NCBI GenBank assembly: GCA_947044365.1
Contig: OX345647.1
Coordinates: 6,049,114-6,113,113 of the forward strand
Direction: 5' to 3'
Origin: Petrosia ficiformis
Lineage: Eukaryota; Porifera; Demospongiae; Haplosclerida; Petrosiidae
Length of the DNA stretch: 64,000 nucleotides
Positions 52,081 through 63,911 of the stretch are shown here, one piece after another (positions within the stretch are counted from its first letter, which is position 1; the number at the start of each line of letters is the position of its first letter). Both the position numbers and the translations under genes were made by a program. The notes beneath the pieces are model-generated. The model had not been told where the DNA came from. It saw only the letters and a program-made list of their open reading frames with translations, and did not search any database.

Positions 52081-53203
52081 TTTTTCTAGTTCTACAGTTT
52101 AGGCCAGGGTTTCACTAGGGTACTTGGGGTTTGGAATGTACATGTCTAGTGTAGTGTATTCCCCAACTCATGAAGCCATACAAAATACCTTTCCTGTATA
52201 AGGCAAAAAATAATTTTCGAAAAATGACGAAGTTAAAACAACAATAACTCAAAAAGTAAGTACTGGTTTGAAAAAGTAAAAGCATTTTTGAAATGAGCAT
52301 AAAAAGAGCTTTCTAACGGTATATTTATCAATGGGTTTTGAACTAATTTAAAGTGTTTAGTCTTAAAGTGTACCTTATTCAAACTGCCCCTATTCCGCGG
52401 TCTTTGCGCGGATTAATAGGGTATTTGGGGTTCAGTGAGATAAAAGATTGGGCTTTCATTCAGTGTTGGTTGCATGTTTATAGCATCTTCACAAGCGGAG
52501 ATATTAATCGACAAACTTGAACTTATAAAAAAATTTCCATATACTTTATGTTTGAAGCTTAATAACTCCAACATCTAAAGGTCTATTGACTTGATTTTTG
52601 GAACTGAGAAAGGTCTATTTTTCTTCTAGAGATTGGCAGTGACTAGAAGTTTTAAAACCTTTTATTTTTTGAGTTATTTGAAGTTAAATGAGGTACGGTT
52701 AACACCGGAAATGGGCGGGTCAGTGCAAAGTTTAGGCATTCAAATTAATGCTCACGTGACGTAGATTACGAATCCGTTGAGACCTGGATTTGGGGAAATT
52801 TTTCTTCTCAGGTATATAGGGTTTAGGGTTTAGGGTTTAGGGACATAACATCTTCACGCAAAAAAATGGTCTTCACACACACAAAAACATTCTGTGACAG
52901 TGACAGTTAACTGAATGGAAAAGCTCACCCAAAACTAATAGTTGTATTCCTGGCTGAAAACTTGAGAAAATAAAAATTTGAATGACATCGCATCCTTCTT
53001 GACAACATCAAAAAGTGCATGATATGACTGGTGGGTTCTAAAGTGCAATGACATCGCATCCATCTTGTCAACATCAAAAAGTGCAGGTACATGACTCATG
53101 GGTTCTAAGAAAGCATGAGGTCAGAACAGTTCAACATAAATACAGGGGAAGGACAGAGCAGAGTGAGAGAGAAAAAAATGTGAAGAATACTGTGTGTGTG
53201 ATA
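52081..53203. other. Upstream region of recombinase gene 2
   Basis: No gene is seen. It has a (TTTAGGG)3-4 run at about 52826-52851, immediately followed by GGGACATAAC, and a 66-bp direct repeat (52981-53046 and 53047-53113, beginning AATGACATCGCATCC) about 90 bp before the start codon at 53204. The latter could be promoter or recombination sites. Confidence 0.55.
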
Positions 53204-55683
53204 ATGTCTGACTTACCAGATGAACCCGTCGATGTTGTAGTCCACAAACAGATTTTCCAAGGCATAAGGAGAGACGACATACACCTCATACCTTGTGGAG
53301 AGCTGATCAAAAGGTTCAAGTTGCTGGAACTATATGACAACAGTACCTTGAGTCGCAGGAGAATGAAGATGGGCATTGTCACATGCCTAGCACTGCCAGC
53401 AGAAATTTCAATTCTGAGAAAAGAAAAGATCATATCGTCAAGCACTAACAGGTGCATACTGATGGACAAAAACAGTGCAGAAAGATACATTGAAGCCATT
53501 CTCAAAAGCAGAGGGGTATCTGTTGACAGCTTGCAACAAAATGTAACGAAAGAACCCCTCCACACTGCTCCTGATCACACAACAGAAAACATGGACACAA
53601 CTGGTACTGATATTGAGCAGGCAGACATCGTATCCGAGGGCAATTCACTCCGGGAAGACCAAAGCCTTGCAGTTGAAGTCATTTCGGACTCAGAGACCGT
53701 CACACATTCGTCTCCCATCCAAAAACATCCACCAGGACCACACATTGTGATCAGCGAAGACGACGGAAGTCACACTGCAATTAATGATATGGAAGTAGTG
53801 CCTTGGATTTCTGATGTAGAAACTTCAACTAAACAAGCATCTACAAAAGGCAGCACGAGAGGCCGCAAGGGTACTCCTCCATTGCCCGAGGACCTCATGA
53901 AAGAGATCGAAGGACTGGACACTTTCTATGCAGCTCCTTTCAATCACGAGAGGAAAGGAAAGCCTCTGAGTAGTATAACGTTAAACAAAACCAAAGAACA
54001 GATACTCTGTGAGCTTTGAATTTTTTTTAGCATTTTTTTTAGAATTTTAGAAGCCTGTTGTATAACCCCCACATTAATATCCTTCTTTCTCTATTCCTTT
54101 CCAAAGATTTTTTTGAGTACTGCAAAAGAACGGAGGAAACGTTACAATTTGGCCTCGTTCTGGACAAAGCCTTGCTAGACAAATTCCTGCTATTCATGAG
54201 AGAGGAAAAAAACTCCACTCCGGGAACACTGTGTTGTTACTGTCAGGCACTCGTACGTGCAGTAAAATATGCCGACAAAGAAGAGAAAACAACACAGTTA
54301 CAAAATCTCCACAGGTACATCAGTGTCTTCCAAAAGGAGGCAGAGCTCAACAGAGATAAGTCCTGGGAGGAACTAAAAGCCAAAGGACGTTGGCTATCGT
54401 GGTAAGTATTTGTTTGTTGTTTTTTTTTTTTAGTCTGACAATCAGACTTCTGATGGGGCAATTCAGATACATGTGTTGTTATACAGCCATTCTGTTTTCG
54501 TGTAGGAAGGAAGTCTTGGAGGTCCTCGCACAGTTGAACGATGACTACAACTCGTCCACTGATTGGGAGAGGATCAAACTTTCCCGATCACTTCTTGTTG
54601 TGTTAGTGTACACGGCCATTCCTCCGGGACGTGGAAGGGAATACAGAGAATTGCACTTCAAGATTCACGAGAGTGAAATAACGGGACCTTACGAAAGCAG
54701 ATTGCACAAAAACATTTTGCACTTTTCACCTTACGAGGGGAAGGCCATAATGTACATTACCGATCACAAGACAGGACATTCAACTGGACCACAAATGATC
54801 TCTTGTCCTGATGACAGCTACTTCATGAACGTCCTGTCAGACTACCTCTTACGCTATCGCAACAAGATACCAAACAGTTCGAAATCAACCATTCTCTTTC
54901 TGGTGAGTTCCACGCACGTACATGTACATGTGTGACTGTCAACTATTTGTCTGATTTGTCGTGAGTGACACTCGCCTTGTTTCTCTCTCTCTCTCTCTCT
55001 CTCTCTAGGATGATAACGGTGGATGCTATGATTCCAAGAATTGGACTAAATACATTCAATCAATATTCTACAAGTACACGGGAGTTGGTGGAGTATCAAT
55101 ACATGCATTGCGATCGTCGTTTGTCACATTTGCCGGCAACGAATCGACGGAAGCAGTGATGGAAAGTATTGCCGTGGCAATGCGACACTCTAGAAGATAT
55201 CAGCAGGACATCTACGACAAGAGGACCATCAACGAAAGAGTGAAACCAGGTGTCCACTTTGCTTCAAAACAAGTCCTGCAAGCACTACGTCGTCCACCGC
55301 CAGCCATAGATGTAACATCACCAAAGAAAATGTGCAAAAGCTTAGAGGATATCAGTGACGAGGACTCAGATGATCCAACAAGCTCAAATGTCGTCGTTCC
55401 CGGAGAAAGTGTTGCCATGATTGCCAACGATTCAACTGAGAGATGTCCAAAGTTAATTTTTGCAAAAGTCCTTGAGATAAATGCCACAACAAAAACGGCA
55501 CTATTAAACGAATTAGTGGAGACATTTCCCGGATACTATCGTCTCAAGATCGCTTCAAACAGGTGGGAAGAAAAACTCTCTTGTTTGATTACAGGTATTG
55601 ACTTGGTGTACTCACGTGAGCACAGGGCATATGAACTCAGGACTCCTCTTGACGATATCACCCAAATACAAACACTCCAGTGA
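53204..55683 (+). CDS. Crypton-like tyrosine recombinase, four exons
   Basis: Exons 53204-54008, 54107-54401, 54506-54902 and 55009-55683 join with GT/AG introns into 2172 nt, 723 aa, with the frame preserved. I chose MSDLPDEP at 53204; an in-frame ATG at 53048 adds repeat-derived sequence. Exon 1 is a variable DNA-binding-like region (FQGIRRDDIHLIPCGELIKR) with a Ser/Thr-rich tail. Exon 2 has a SAM-like core-binding fold (DKALLDKFLLFMREEKNSTP ... YCQALVRAVKYADKEE). Exons 3-4 hold the catalytic domain: Arg in PPGRGREYRELHF, Lys in TDHKTGHSTGP, HxxR in SIHALRSSF, His in AMRHSRRYQQ and nucleophile Tyr in QDIYDKR. All residues are present, so it may be active. The HKTxxxxGP motif is shared with the fusion gene. 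The C-terminal 150 aa are of unknown function. Confidence 0.82.
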
Positions 55684-55694
55684 ACCTGCATTAA

Positions 55695-55840
55695 ATGTAA
55701 CATATATATATATATATATATATATTAATGCTAAATAATTATTTTAATCTTGGTTTTCATATCATTATTATAACTATGATCATAATAATTATTGACAATT
55801 AATTAATTATAATAAATATATATATTTAATAATTATATAT

Positions 55841-55890
<50 letters not shown>

Positions 55891-55901
55891 ATATATATAT
55901 A

Positions 55902-55943
<42 letters not shown>

Positions 55944-56012
55944 TGTCATCACTATAACGATTATTTTATTATCGTAATTATTGTATATATATATTATATA
56001 TAATTATATAAT

Positions 56013-56043
<31 letters not shown>

Positions 56044-56492
56044 ATTATTATAATTATCACATACCTCATTATTACTTACAACGATTCAGACAACCCGCGA
56101 CGCTGGTTCTCTCCATTTACACTGGGTCTAAATTTCACTGAAGCTAGTGCTATTGTAGGGTTTCCCCTACAGACTACTCAGATTCAACTTCTGGATGAAG
56201 CAACTTTTAGCATAGAGCTCACGTGATGTGTTAAATCTAGGCCCAGCATTTCAATTAAACGTGGTGTAAATTTTTCTATGACATGGATACGAGCATGGAG
56301 AGCTTCAAGCGTGTCATTGAAGGTACATGTAAATGTGTATGATAAATGCTTCAATAGTTACTAGTTCATATGTGTATATATATATATATATATAATGTAA
56401 TTGCATATAAAAAGTATATACATATATATATATATAATTATGGAGTACTCTATTTGTGTAGTACCAACAGTGATGCATTTCTGTAGTATATA

Positions 56493-56531
<39 letters not shown>

Positions 56532-56570
56532 TAATTATATATATAATTATAATTATATATATTATGGAAT
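55695..56570. repeat. AT-dinucleotide microsatellites flanking exon 1 of the SET gene
   Basis: Runs of (TA)n at 55703-55725, 55820-55940, 55987-56042, 56375-56395, 56415-56436 and 56485-56565. They fall between the recombinase gene 2 stop and exon 1 of the next gene and inside its first intron. Small ORFs here are TA-repeat translations. Confidence 0.85.
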
Positions 56571-59487
56571 ACCTTTTCTAGCTACTAATTATATACATAC
56601 ATGTATACTATAATATAGAGTTTTGTATAAGATGCATTAATTACTATTTTAGCACCTGACAATCATTACCACTGCAACATGTATAATTATATATATATAT
56701 ATAACAGTTTCTCATAATACAGAGTGAAAATTATAGATAATTATTGTAGCTAAGTAAAATTGTATATCTCATGTCACAATTCATCATTCAGTTTTCATTT
56801 GTTATTCATTCTTTACCCCAGAATATCCACAACGAAATGCTTCTCAAATATTTCCATTATTAATAAAGATTCTGGAATTATCGAGTACTCTACCGGTTGA
56901 CCATGAATTCATGTGTCATCTTGTAGAAAATTTGTCTGCTAGTGTACAAGTATTAAGAGGTGAGCCTAACACTAGCAATGGAAGTAGAACTGGTACAAGT
57001 AGCTCCACCAGCATCATACCCTCTTCCGTGAGAAAGTCAATGCCTAGCTCTGTGCCTGTACCATCAAATTCTAGGTCTGCATTGTCTAACTCAGCATTAC
57101 CTACGACTAGTCGTAGGAGAGCACGTGATGATGGGGAAGAGGGTTCTAGTGGGCATTCTAATCGGCCAAAGCGTCGTAGAATGAGAAGTGATGCCATTTC
57201 AAATGCTGGTGGACAGTCTACACGTACCACTAGGTCTGTTGACAGTGACATTTGTGCAATTAAGAATGTCACCATTCCATCTACATGGAAACCCGAATGT
57301 CCAGAAAAAAAGGGACATCTTTTGATAAGGGTGACAGAATGTGCTTCTGAAAACTCTGATATTCCAGGAGCTGTTGGAATTAAACACGACCTTCCAGCTG
57401 TGACTAACCCGACAAACGTCACTGCTGTTAGGGAAGAATTGGATAAGCTATACAATGCTGCTTCATCCAAAGTGGTTCGGTATTCTATGCTAAAAAATCA
57501 GTGTGACGTACAATGTTACTATGGCATAGGTAGAGTCATGAATGAGTTGATAAACAAGTCTGCACATCTACACAGTTTTATCAACAGGGCTAAATACGGA
57601 GAATCATATCAACCACACCCTACAGACCCCAATTTATTACAGTTGTGCAGTAAGCCAACAACTGTAGTAAGTATTGCAGAGGGTGACGTTAGCATTCTCG
57701 ATAAGCTGGCAGGACACTGCATGAAACGCAGGAAAACAGATGTACTGAGTTCACTGGGCGGGTGTGTAACACCTGACTGTCAACTCTGTCCCACGCTGAA
57801 GCGTAGATGGGAACAAACTGGTGTACTTCGGTACCACACCGAAGAGACATGCCAGTCTGGTAATGTAGCCATGTGTGCGGCATCAATGAAGTACAAGAAC
57901 ACTAGCAAGTCTTCGCTTCATGAATGTCTATTATTTGCTCGATTGTGTCCTCCCACCACCAAGCTTGCCAAAGGTGTTTGTGGTATTCCAGCTAGTGTCA
58001 TTGTAAAAGATCTGGTAGATCTGTGCAGGCTTGGGACACAGAGTGACCGAATGTACCTGTGTCGTGATATGGACTTTGTAATAAACGGTGGAAATGATGC
58101 TCTCAGTGCCATCCATTTTGTGGATGGGGACTCAGGGTTTATTGTGACAGACAAATTTGCAGATCTGCAAAAGTATAGCCAATATGGCAGTGCAGTGCAT
58201 TTCACAAATGGTGTTTCTGAAACATGGATTCCATTTCGTGAAGCATTTCACGATGCTGTTGAAATATCCCATAAATTTGTGGTGTCAGAGCATCCTTCAT
58301 GTAGGCACCCAATTAGTCATGACCTCGGCAGCGTAGGACACTGGAGTGCAATGGCTACACTCCACTCAGCTAAAAAGGTGTACGTACATGTAGTGGACGA
58401 CAAAAGCATTCATCTACCTGACGGTCGTCTCATTGTTACAATCATTGTCCAAAGAGAGAATGATCTGTGGGAGCCTTTAGCCTTGCAGGTTATCAGAAAT
58501 GGTGTGTCCTTCTTGACAGAAGAAGGACGCAAGGAAGCACCAAGTGAGTACAAAGTTGCTGAGGTGTTTGCAGAAAAAAATGGGAAAGGCTTGTATGCCA
58601 TTCCAAAACACCTCCTCGAGTTTACTGATGAGCCTTTAAATGACAAGAAACAAATAGAAATGTGTAAGTTTACCCAATGCCTAAAAGCAAATCATGCTAC
58701 AAAATGTAGATTTGCTGACTGTATGCCATGGAAACTTCGTAGTTTACATTTGGATTTTAATCAGAAACAACTGATTGTCTGTCATAATAGCCAGCAGTTG
58801 CATGTGACTAGATCTAAAGCCAACATTCACCAGTCCATGGTGTTTGTGGCTGAAAGTACCATTCCTAATGCAGGATGTGGTCTTTTCTTAAGACCACATA
58901 GTACTGAAATGTACTTCAGAGCTAGGGATACTCTCTGCTTGTACAGCAGAGAGACCCTGACAGAAGAGCAGATTCAAAATATTTCCAATCCAGATTACAT
59001 ACTAGATGTACGTGACTCAATGTTTGTAGATGCAAGTGTGTTTCATGGGTGGAATTTGGGTCGGTTTGTTAATCAAGGTGGTTTACTTGAAGGGCTTAAA
59101 CAGTTAGCAACTGACTTTGCCCTGGGACATTTTCAGCTCGATTCTGCTGAGAAAGTTGCTGAAAGTTTTTGCAATGTTATTTATTCACAGAAGGGAAACA
59201 CAGTTGTGATAAATGTGAAGGGCAGAGTCCATTGTAACACTAACAACACTGCAAAAGAGCTTTTTGTTAACTATGGTCTGCATAATTACTGGATGAATTA
59301 TATATCAGGGAAAGACAGTGCTTCAATGGATCTGGAGAGTAGAGACGAATTGTCTCAGCTTGTGAGATTCATTGTTGCCACTAATAAACGTAGTGGTCAT
59401 TTGGAGCTTAAACACGCTTATAGTGATGCTCAGGTAGAACAACTTGTTCATATGTGTCCAAGTGTCTGCCCTGTGCAATGTACATGA
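56283..59487 (+). CDS. Large protein with divergent C-terminal SET domain, paired with recombinase gene 2
   Basis: Exon 1 (56283-56322, MDTSMESFKRVIE) joins in frame to exon 2 (56822-59487), giving 901 aa. The long uninterrupted exon could be read from an ATG at 56911, but the frame is open back to a good acceptor (TTTACCCCAG), supporting the two-exon model. The N-terminal third is Ser/Arg-rich with a nuclear-signal-like stretch (RPKRRRMR). A Cys-rich part follows (CVTPDCQLCP ... EETCQSGNVAMC). The last 200 aa fit a SET domain: STIPNAGCGLFLRP, ILDVRDSMFVDASVFHGWNL, GRFVNQGG where active enzymes have xFxNHS, and AKELFVNYGLHNYW. The altered NHS motif makes methyltransferase activity doubtful. 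The middle 300 aa are unrecognised. A 127-bp triplicate lies just after the stop. Confidence 0.7.
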
Positions 59488-59492
59488 ATTCA

Positions 59493-59875
59493 CTCCCAGA
59501 CCAATTCATACTGGTCATATGCTTATAGAAGCACGGTATTGTGCATACCTGTTTCACGCTTTCAATTTGTTTCCAAACAGGAAACATGATCCCTGTCCCA
59601 TCTGGTGACAGTGGATTATCTCCCAGACCAATTCATACTGGTCATATGCTTATAGAAGCACGGTATTGTGCATACCTGTTTCACGCTTTCAATTTGTTTC
59701 CAAACAGGAAACATGATCCCTGTCCCATCTGGTGACAGTGGATTATCTCCCAGACCAATTCATACTGGTCATATGCTTATAGAAGCACGGTATTGTGCAT
59801 ACCTGTTTCACGCTTTCAATTTGTTTCCAAACAGGAAACATGATCCCTGTCCCATCTGGTGACAGTGGATTATCG
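59493..59875. repeat. 127-bp tandem triplicate
   Basis: Three near-perfect copies of a 127-bp unit beginning CCCAGACCAATTCATACTGG and ending GGTGACAGTGGATTAT. Each contains the inverted pair GTTTCCAAACAGGAAAC. It starts just 6 bp after the SET gene stop, so it is probably 3' UTR or an element end. Identical 64-codon frames in two units are artefacts. Confidence 0.92.
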
Positions 59876-59962
59876 CTTTTTTGGCCTAGCGTAAGGGACG
59901 CCTCCTCGTGGTCTAGGCTGGTAACTTCTACTTGTAATGTAGAAGGCTAAAGGTCCCTTGAA
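59876..59962. other. Possible structured RNA or DNA hairpins after the triplicate
   Basis: Two hairpins are predicted by eye. One pairs GCCTAG with CTAGGC around ACGCCTCCTCGTGG. The second pairs CTTCTAC with GTAGAAG over a 7-nt loop. AAGGGACG and GGTCCCTT bracket them, which could add an outer stem. Function unknown. Confidence 0.4.
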
Positions 59963-61142
59963 GATTTCTGAAAGAAATATAGTCAAAAACAGTTAGTTAA
60001 TCTACATGTAGACTTGAAAATTATGTTCACTCTACTTACATACAATTGTAGACACACAGATGTCACAGCAAGGTTGTACGTCAGAGCTGAAGGACTGTGT
60101 GGAGCTCAGATGAAGAAAGAGTTTATCAAGTGTCATATGATCCAGGCTGTTAACAATTATTATAACTTTATTTTTTGTTCTACACAAAACAACAATTGTA
60201 CTTACATACATGTATCGATAAGGTATGCATCATAATTAATGGAGTAATGTAATTAAGAAATGTTATTTTAATTTTGTACTTCACTTAGTCATTTAAATGT
60301 TTGTAAGCTAATCATAATTATGGATTGTATCTTGTTTGTAAAGAAACTATTTTTGAGTGATAAACATCTAGTATAGTGACATATCCAATAAATGTTTTAA
60401 CCAATTCTACATTTAAGTGGGAATTATGAGATGATAACATATCAAATAATCAATCAAGCTACATAGGCATGTTTAATGGGTTTAGATGTGAATGTCTGAA
60501 CACACTCTGAGTGAGCAAATGCTATTAACAACCTTTTACATATGTTGAGTGTAATATTACATTAAAACAGGAAGAAATGGGTGTAACTAAAAATCCATCC
60601 GCTGTAGCTAAAACGAATCTGAACACAACAACTCAATTAACAATACTGAAAGTTGTGTTGGCTCTGTAGTTTTCTATCTGTTGCAATGTTAATCAGTCTG
60701 TTGTACAAAATGTTTAATTTTGTCTGTAGGCGTTCACGTGAGCTCCACCCTAACTTACATGTAAATACATGCCTTCCATCAATGCCACAATACAAAACTA
60801 TTACCCACAAAAATAGATAGAAAAAAATAGCTAGAATGGTTAGTAGAGCTATTTGGAGGCGGCTTCCTGTATCAAAACCCCAATGATTGCAGCAAAAACC
60901 CATAAGGACATATGTCCCTTGATTTTTCCATGTTTACATTGCCATTTTTGATCACTGGGGTGCCAGCTTGATGTTTGTGGAATACATATATGCAATGCAT
61001 TCTACCATTTATCTATTTTTGAAATTAAAGAAAGAGACATATTTCAGGGACATAGATTCTATATAGATGTTACAATACACATATAGGGCAAGGGCAGCCA
61101 CTCCCCTCTTTCAGACAGTTTTGGCGGGCTGATGGATATTGG
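59963..61142. other. Region without a supported gene
   Basis: AT-rich. Two GGGACATA-type words near 60903-60918 (AGGACATATGTCCCTT) and one near 61034-61045 form the third motif cluster. The minus-strand open frame at 60637-60903 has a hydrophobic stretch but no recognisable family and is not called. Confidence 0.4.
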
Positions 61143-63465
61143 AATTGCCTTGTTTAAACCCTCTGATCTCCTATCTGGAAGATCTTTCAGGGTTAATGTA
61201 ACCAGTTTAACTGGTTGTAACCAACCTCACCTGAGGTTGTAAAGGCAATACAGACAACGGCAGGTCTCTTACACTCACTGGTCTTGACTGACCTTACAGA
61301 GTGAAAGCAATCTCTTGATGAGATTGTAGAGACAATTGTGGTATTGTCCCTTTATGCTCTTTGATATTTGTCATTCAGAGCAACAGCAACCATTTTAGGT
61401 TGTAAGGGACATTGTTATGGTGGTGCAGGTCAGCCATTTTGAAGTTCTTGGTATTTACAACCACCAGTGTAATAGTAGATATGTCAAGGATTGGAGTTCA
61501 TCTTGGTAAGTTTTGAATAAAGTGAGGGGGATGTACTGTATGTTGTGAGAACATTTGATTGTAATCTACGTAATTGCCTTGTTTAAACCCTCTGATCTCA
61601 AGATCTTTCAGGGTTAATGTAACCAGTTTAACTGGTTGTAAAGGCAATACAGACAACGGCAGGTCTCTTACACTCACTGGTCTTGACTGACCTTACAGAG
61701 TGAAAGCAATCTCTTGATGAGATTGTAGAGACAATTGTGGTATTGTCCCTTTATGCTCTTTGATATTTGTCATTCAGAGCAACAGCAACCATTTTAGGTT
61801 GTAAGGGACATTGTTATGGTGGTGCAGGTCAGCCATTTTGAAGTTCTTGGTATTTACAACCACCAGTGTAATAGTAGATATGTCAAGGATTGGAGTTCAT
61901 CTTGGTAAGTTTTGAATAAAGTGAGGGGGATGTACTGTATGTTGTGAGAACATTTGATTGTAATCTACATAATTGCCTTGTTTAAACCCTCTGATCTCAA
62001 GATCTTTCAGGGTTAATGTAACCAGTTTAACTGGTTGTAAAGGCAATACAGACAACGGCAGGTCTCTTACACTCACTGGTCTTGACTGACCTTACAGAGT
62101 GAAAGCAATCTCTTGATGAGAATTGTAGAGGCATTGTTCCTTTATGCTCTTTGATATTTGTCATTCAGAGCAACAGCAACCATTTTAGATTGTAAGGGAC
62201 ATTGTTTTGGTGGTGCATGTCAGCCATTTTAAAGTTCTTGTTTCAGTAAGTCACATGTTTACCCACTGTAATAGGAGCTGTAATAGATATGTCAAAGAAT
62301 GAAGTTCATTTTGGATAATTCTACTTAAAGTGAGGGTGATGTACTGTATGTTGTGAGAACATTTGATTATAAGCCACGTAATTGCCTTGTTTAAACCCTC
62401 TGATCTCAAGATCTTTCAGGGTTAATGTAACCAGTTTAACTGGTTGTAACATACCTCATCTGAGGTTGTAAAGGCAATACAGAGCACAGCAGGTCTCTTA
62501 CACTCACTGGTCTTGATTGACCTTACAGAGTGAAAGCAATCTCTTGATGAGAATTGTAGAGGCATTGTTCCTTTATGCTCTTTGATATTTGTCATTCAGA
62601 GCAACAGCAACCATTTTAGATTGTAAGGGACATTGTTTTGGTGGTGCATGTCAGCCATTTTAAAGTTCTTGTTTCAGTAAGTCACATGTTTACCTACTGT
62701 AATAGGAGCTGTAATAGATATGTCAAAGAATGAAGTTCATTTTGGATAATTCTACTTAAAGTGAGGGTGATGTACTGTATGTTGTGAGAACATTTGATTA
62801 TAAGCCACGTAATTGCCTTGTTTAAACCCTCTGATCTCAAGATCTTTCAGGGTTAATGTAACCAGTTTAACTGGTTGTAACATACCTCATCTGAGGTTGT
62901 AAAGGCAATACAGAGCACAGCAGGTCTCTTACACTCACTGGTCTTGATTGACCTTACAGAGTGAAAGCAATCTCTTGATGAGAATTGTAGAGGCATTGTT
63001 CCTTTATGCTCTTTGATATTTGTCATTCAGAGCAACAGCAACCATTTTAGATTGTAAGGGACATTGTTTTGGTGGTGCATGTCAGCCATTTTAAAGTTCT
63101 TGTTTCAGTAAGTCACATGTTTACCCATTGTAATAGGAGCTGTAATAGATATGTCAAAGAATGAAGTTCATTTTGGATAATTCTACTTAAAGTGAGGGTG
63201 ATGTACTGTATGTTGTGAGAACATTTGATTATAAGCCACGTAATTGCCTTGTTTAAACCCTCTGATCTCAAGATCTTTCAGGGTTAATGTAACCAGTTTA
63301 ACTGGTTGTAACATACCTCATCTGAGGTTGTAAAGGCAATACAGAGCACAGCAGGTCTCTTACACTCACTGGTCTTGATTGACCTTACAGAGTGAAAACA
63401 ATCTCTCGATGGGGATTGTAGAGACAATTGTGGTATTGTCCCTTTAATATCTGTCATTTAGAGCG
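61143..63465. repeat. Six-copy tandem repeat of 399-431 bp
   Basis: Units begin with AATTGCCTTGTTTAAACCCT at 61143, 61572, 61971, 62380, 62811 and 63242 (periods 429, 399, 409, 431, 431). Each has the inverted pair AACCAGTTTAACTGGTT and, in most copies, ACCTCATCTGAGGTTG. Two subfamilies exist: copies 2-3 lack the second hairpin, copies 4-6 have it and are nearly identical. Words AAGGGACATTGTT and TTGTCCCTTT echo the GGGACAT motif of the neighbouring element. No gene is supported. Confidence 0.92.
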
Positions 63466-63548
63466 ACAGTATGTTTTTTAGGTTTTAACCATATTTATAG
63501 ATATTTTCACTGAGATATATGCTGTGTTGTACAATATTCATAGCCAAG

Positions 63549-63911
63549 ATGCCACCAAATTATGTCTCTAGAGAAGTGAATCAACAGATGACTCACCAAT
63601 ATGAATATCATTTAGAAGAAACCAGAGAAATTTTTCAACAGGTGAGTCAGCATTATTTAACCACAATTTTTTTAAACCAGTATCATAGCAATTATAGCAC
63701 TTAATGTTTGACAACCACATATTATTGTTGTGAAGTATATTTAAATTTGAAGAAACCTTTAATATACAATACACAAGTATGAATATATAATACGTATTAT
63801 ACTTTTTAGTGTGTGACTCCATTAGTAATAATTGTAGGGAAACATGATGTATTCATGAATGAAATGTTAACTCTCTCTCTTTTTTTTTGTAAACAGAAGC
63901 TGTGTTATTAG
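63549..63911 (+). CDS. Possible small spliced gene or 5' exon of a gene beyond the window
   Basis: An ATG at 63549 opens 31 codons (MPPNYVSREVNQQMTHQYEY ...) ending in CAG before a perfect donor (GTGAGT at 63642). A strong acceptor (pyrimidine tract then AACAG, 63896) would continue the frame for five codons to TAG at 63911, giving a 35-aa product. Other acceptors further right are possible outside the window. No domain is recognised. Confidence 0.25.

Noticed and set aside
52826..52851. TTTAGGG run as a true chromosome end
   Set aside because: Only three to four units with ordinary sequence on both sides; it is interstitial.
53048..53203. Upstream ATG as the start of recombinase 2
   Set aside because: The added residues are encoded partly by the 66-bp direct repeat and have no protein-like character; the ATG at 53204 starts a sensible N-terminus.
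55981..56613. Small frames rich in Ile and Tyr
   Set aside because: They are translations of TA-dinucleotide repeats.
60637..60903. 88-codon minus-strand frame with a hydrophobic stretch
   Set aside because: No family recognised, no splice support, and its start overlaps a GGGACATA-type repeat.
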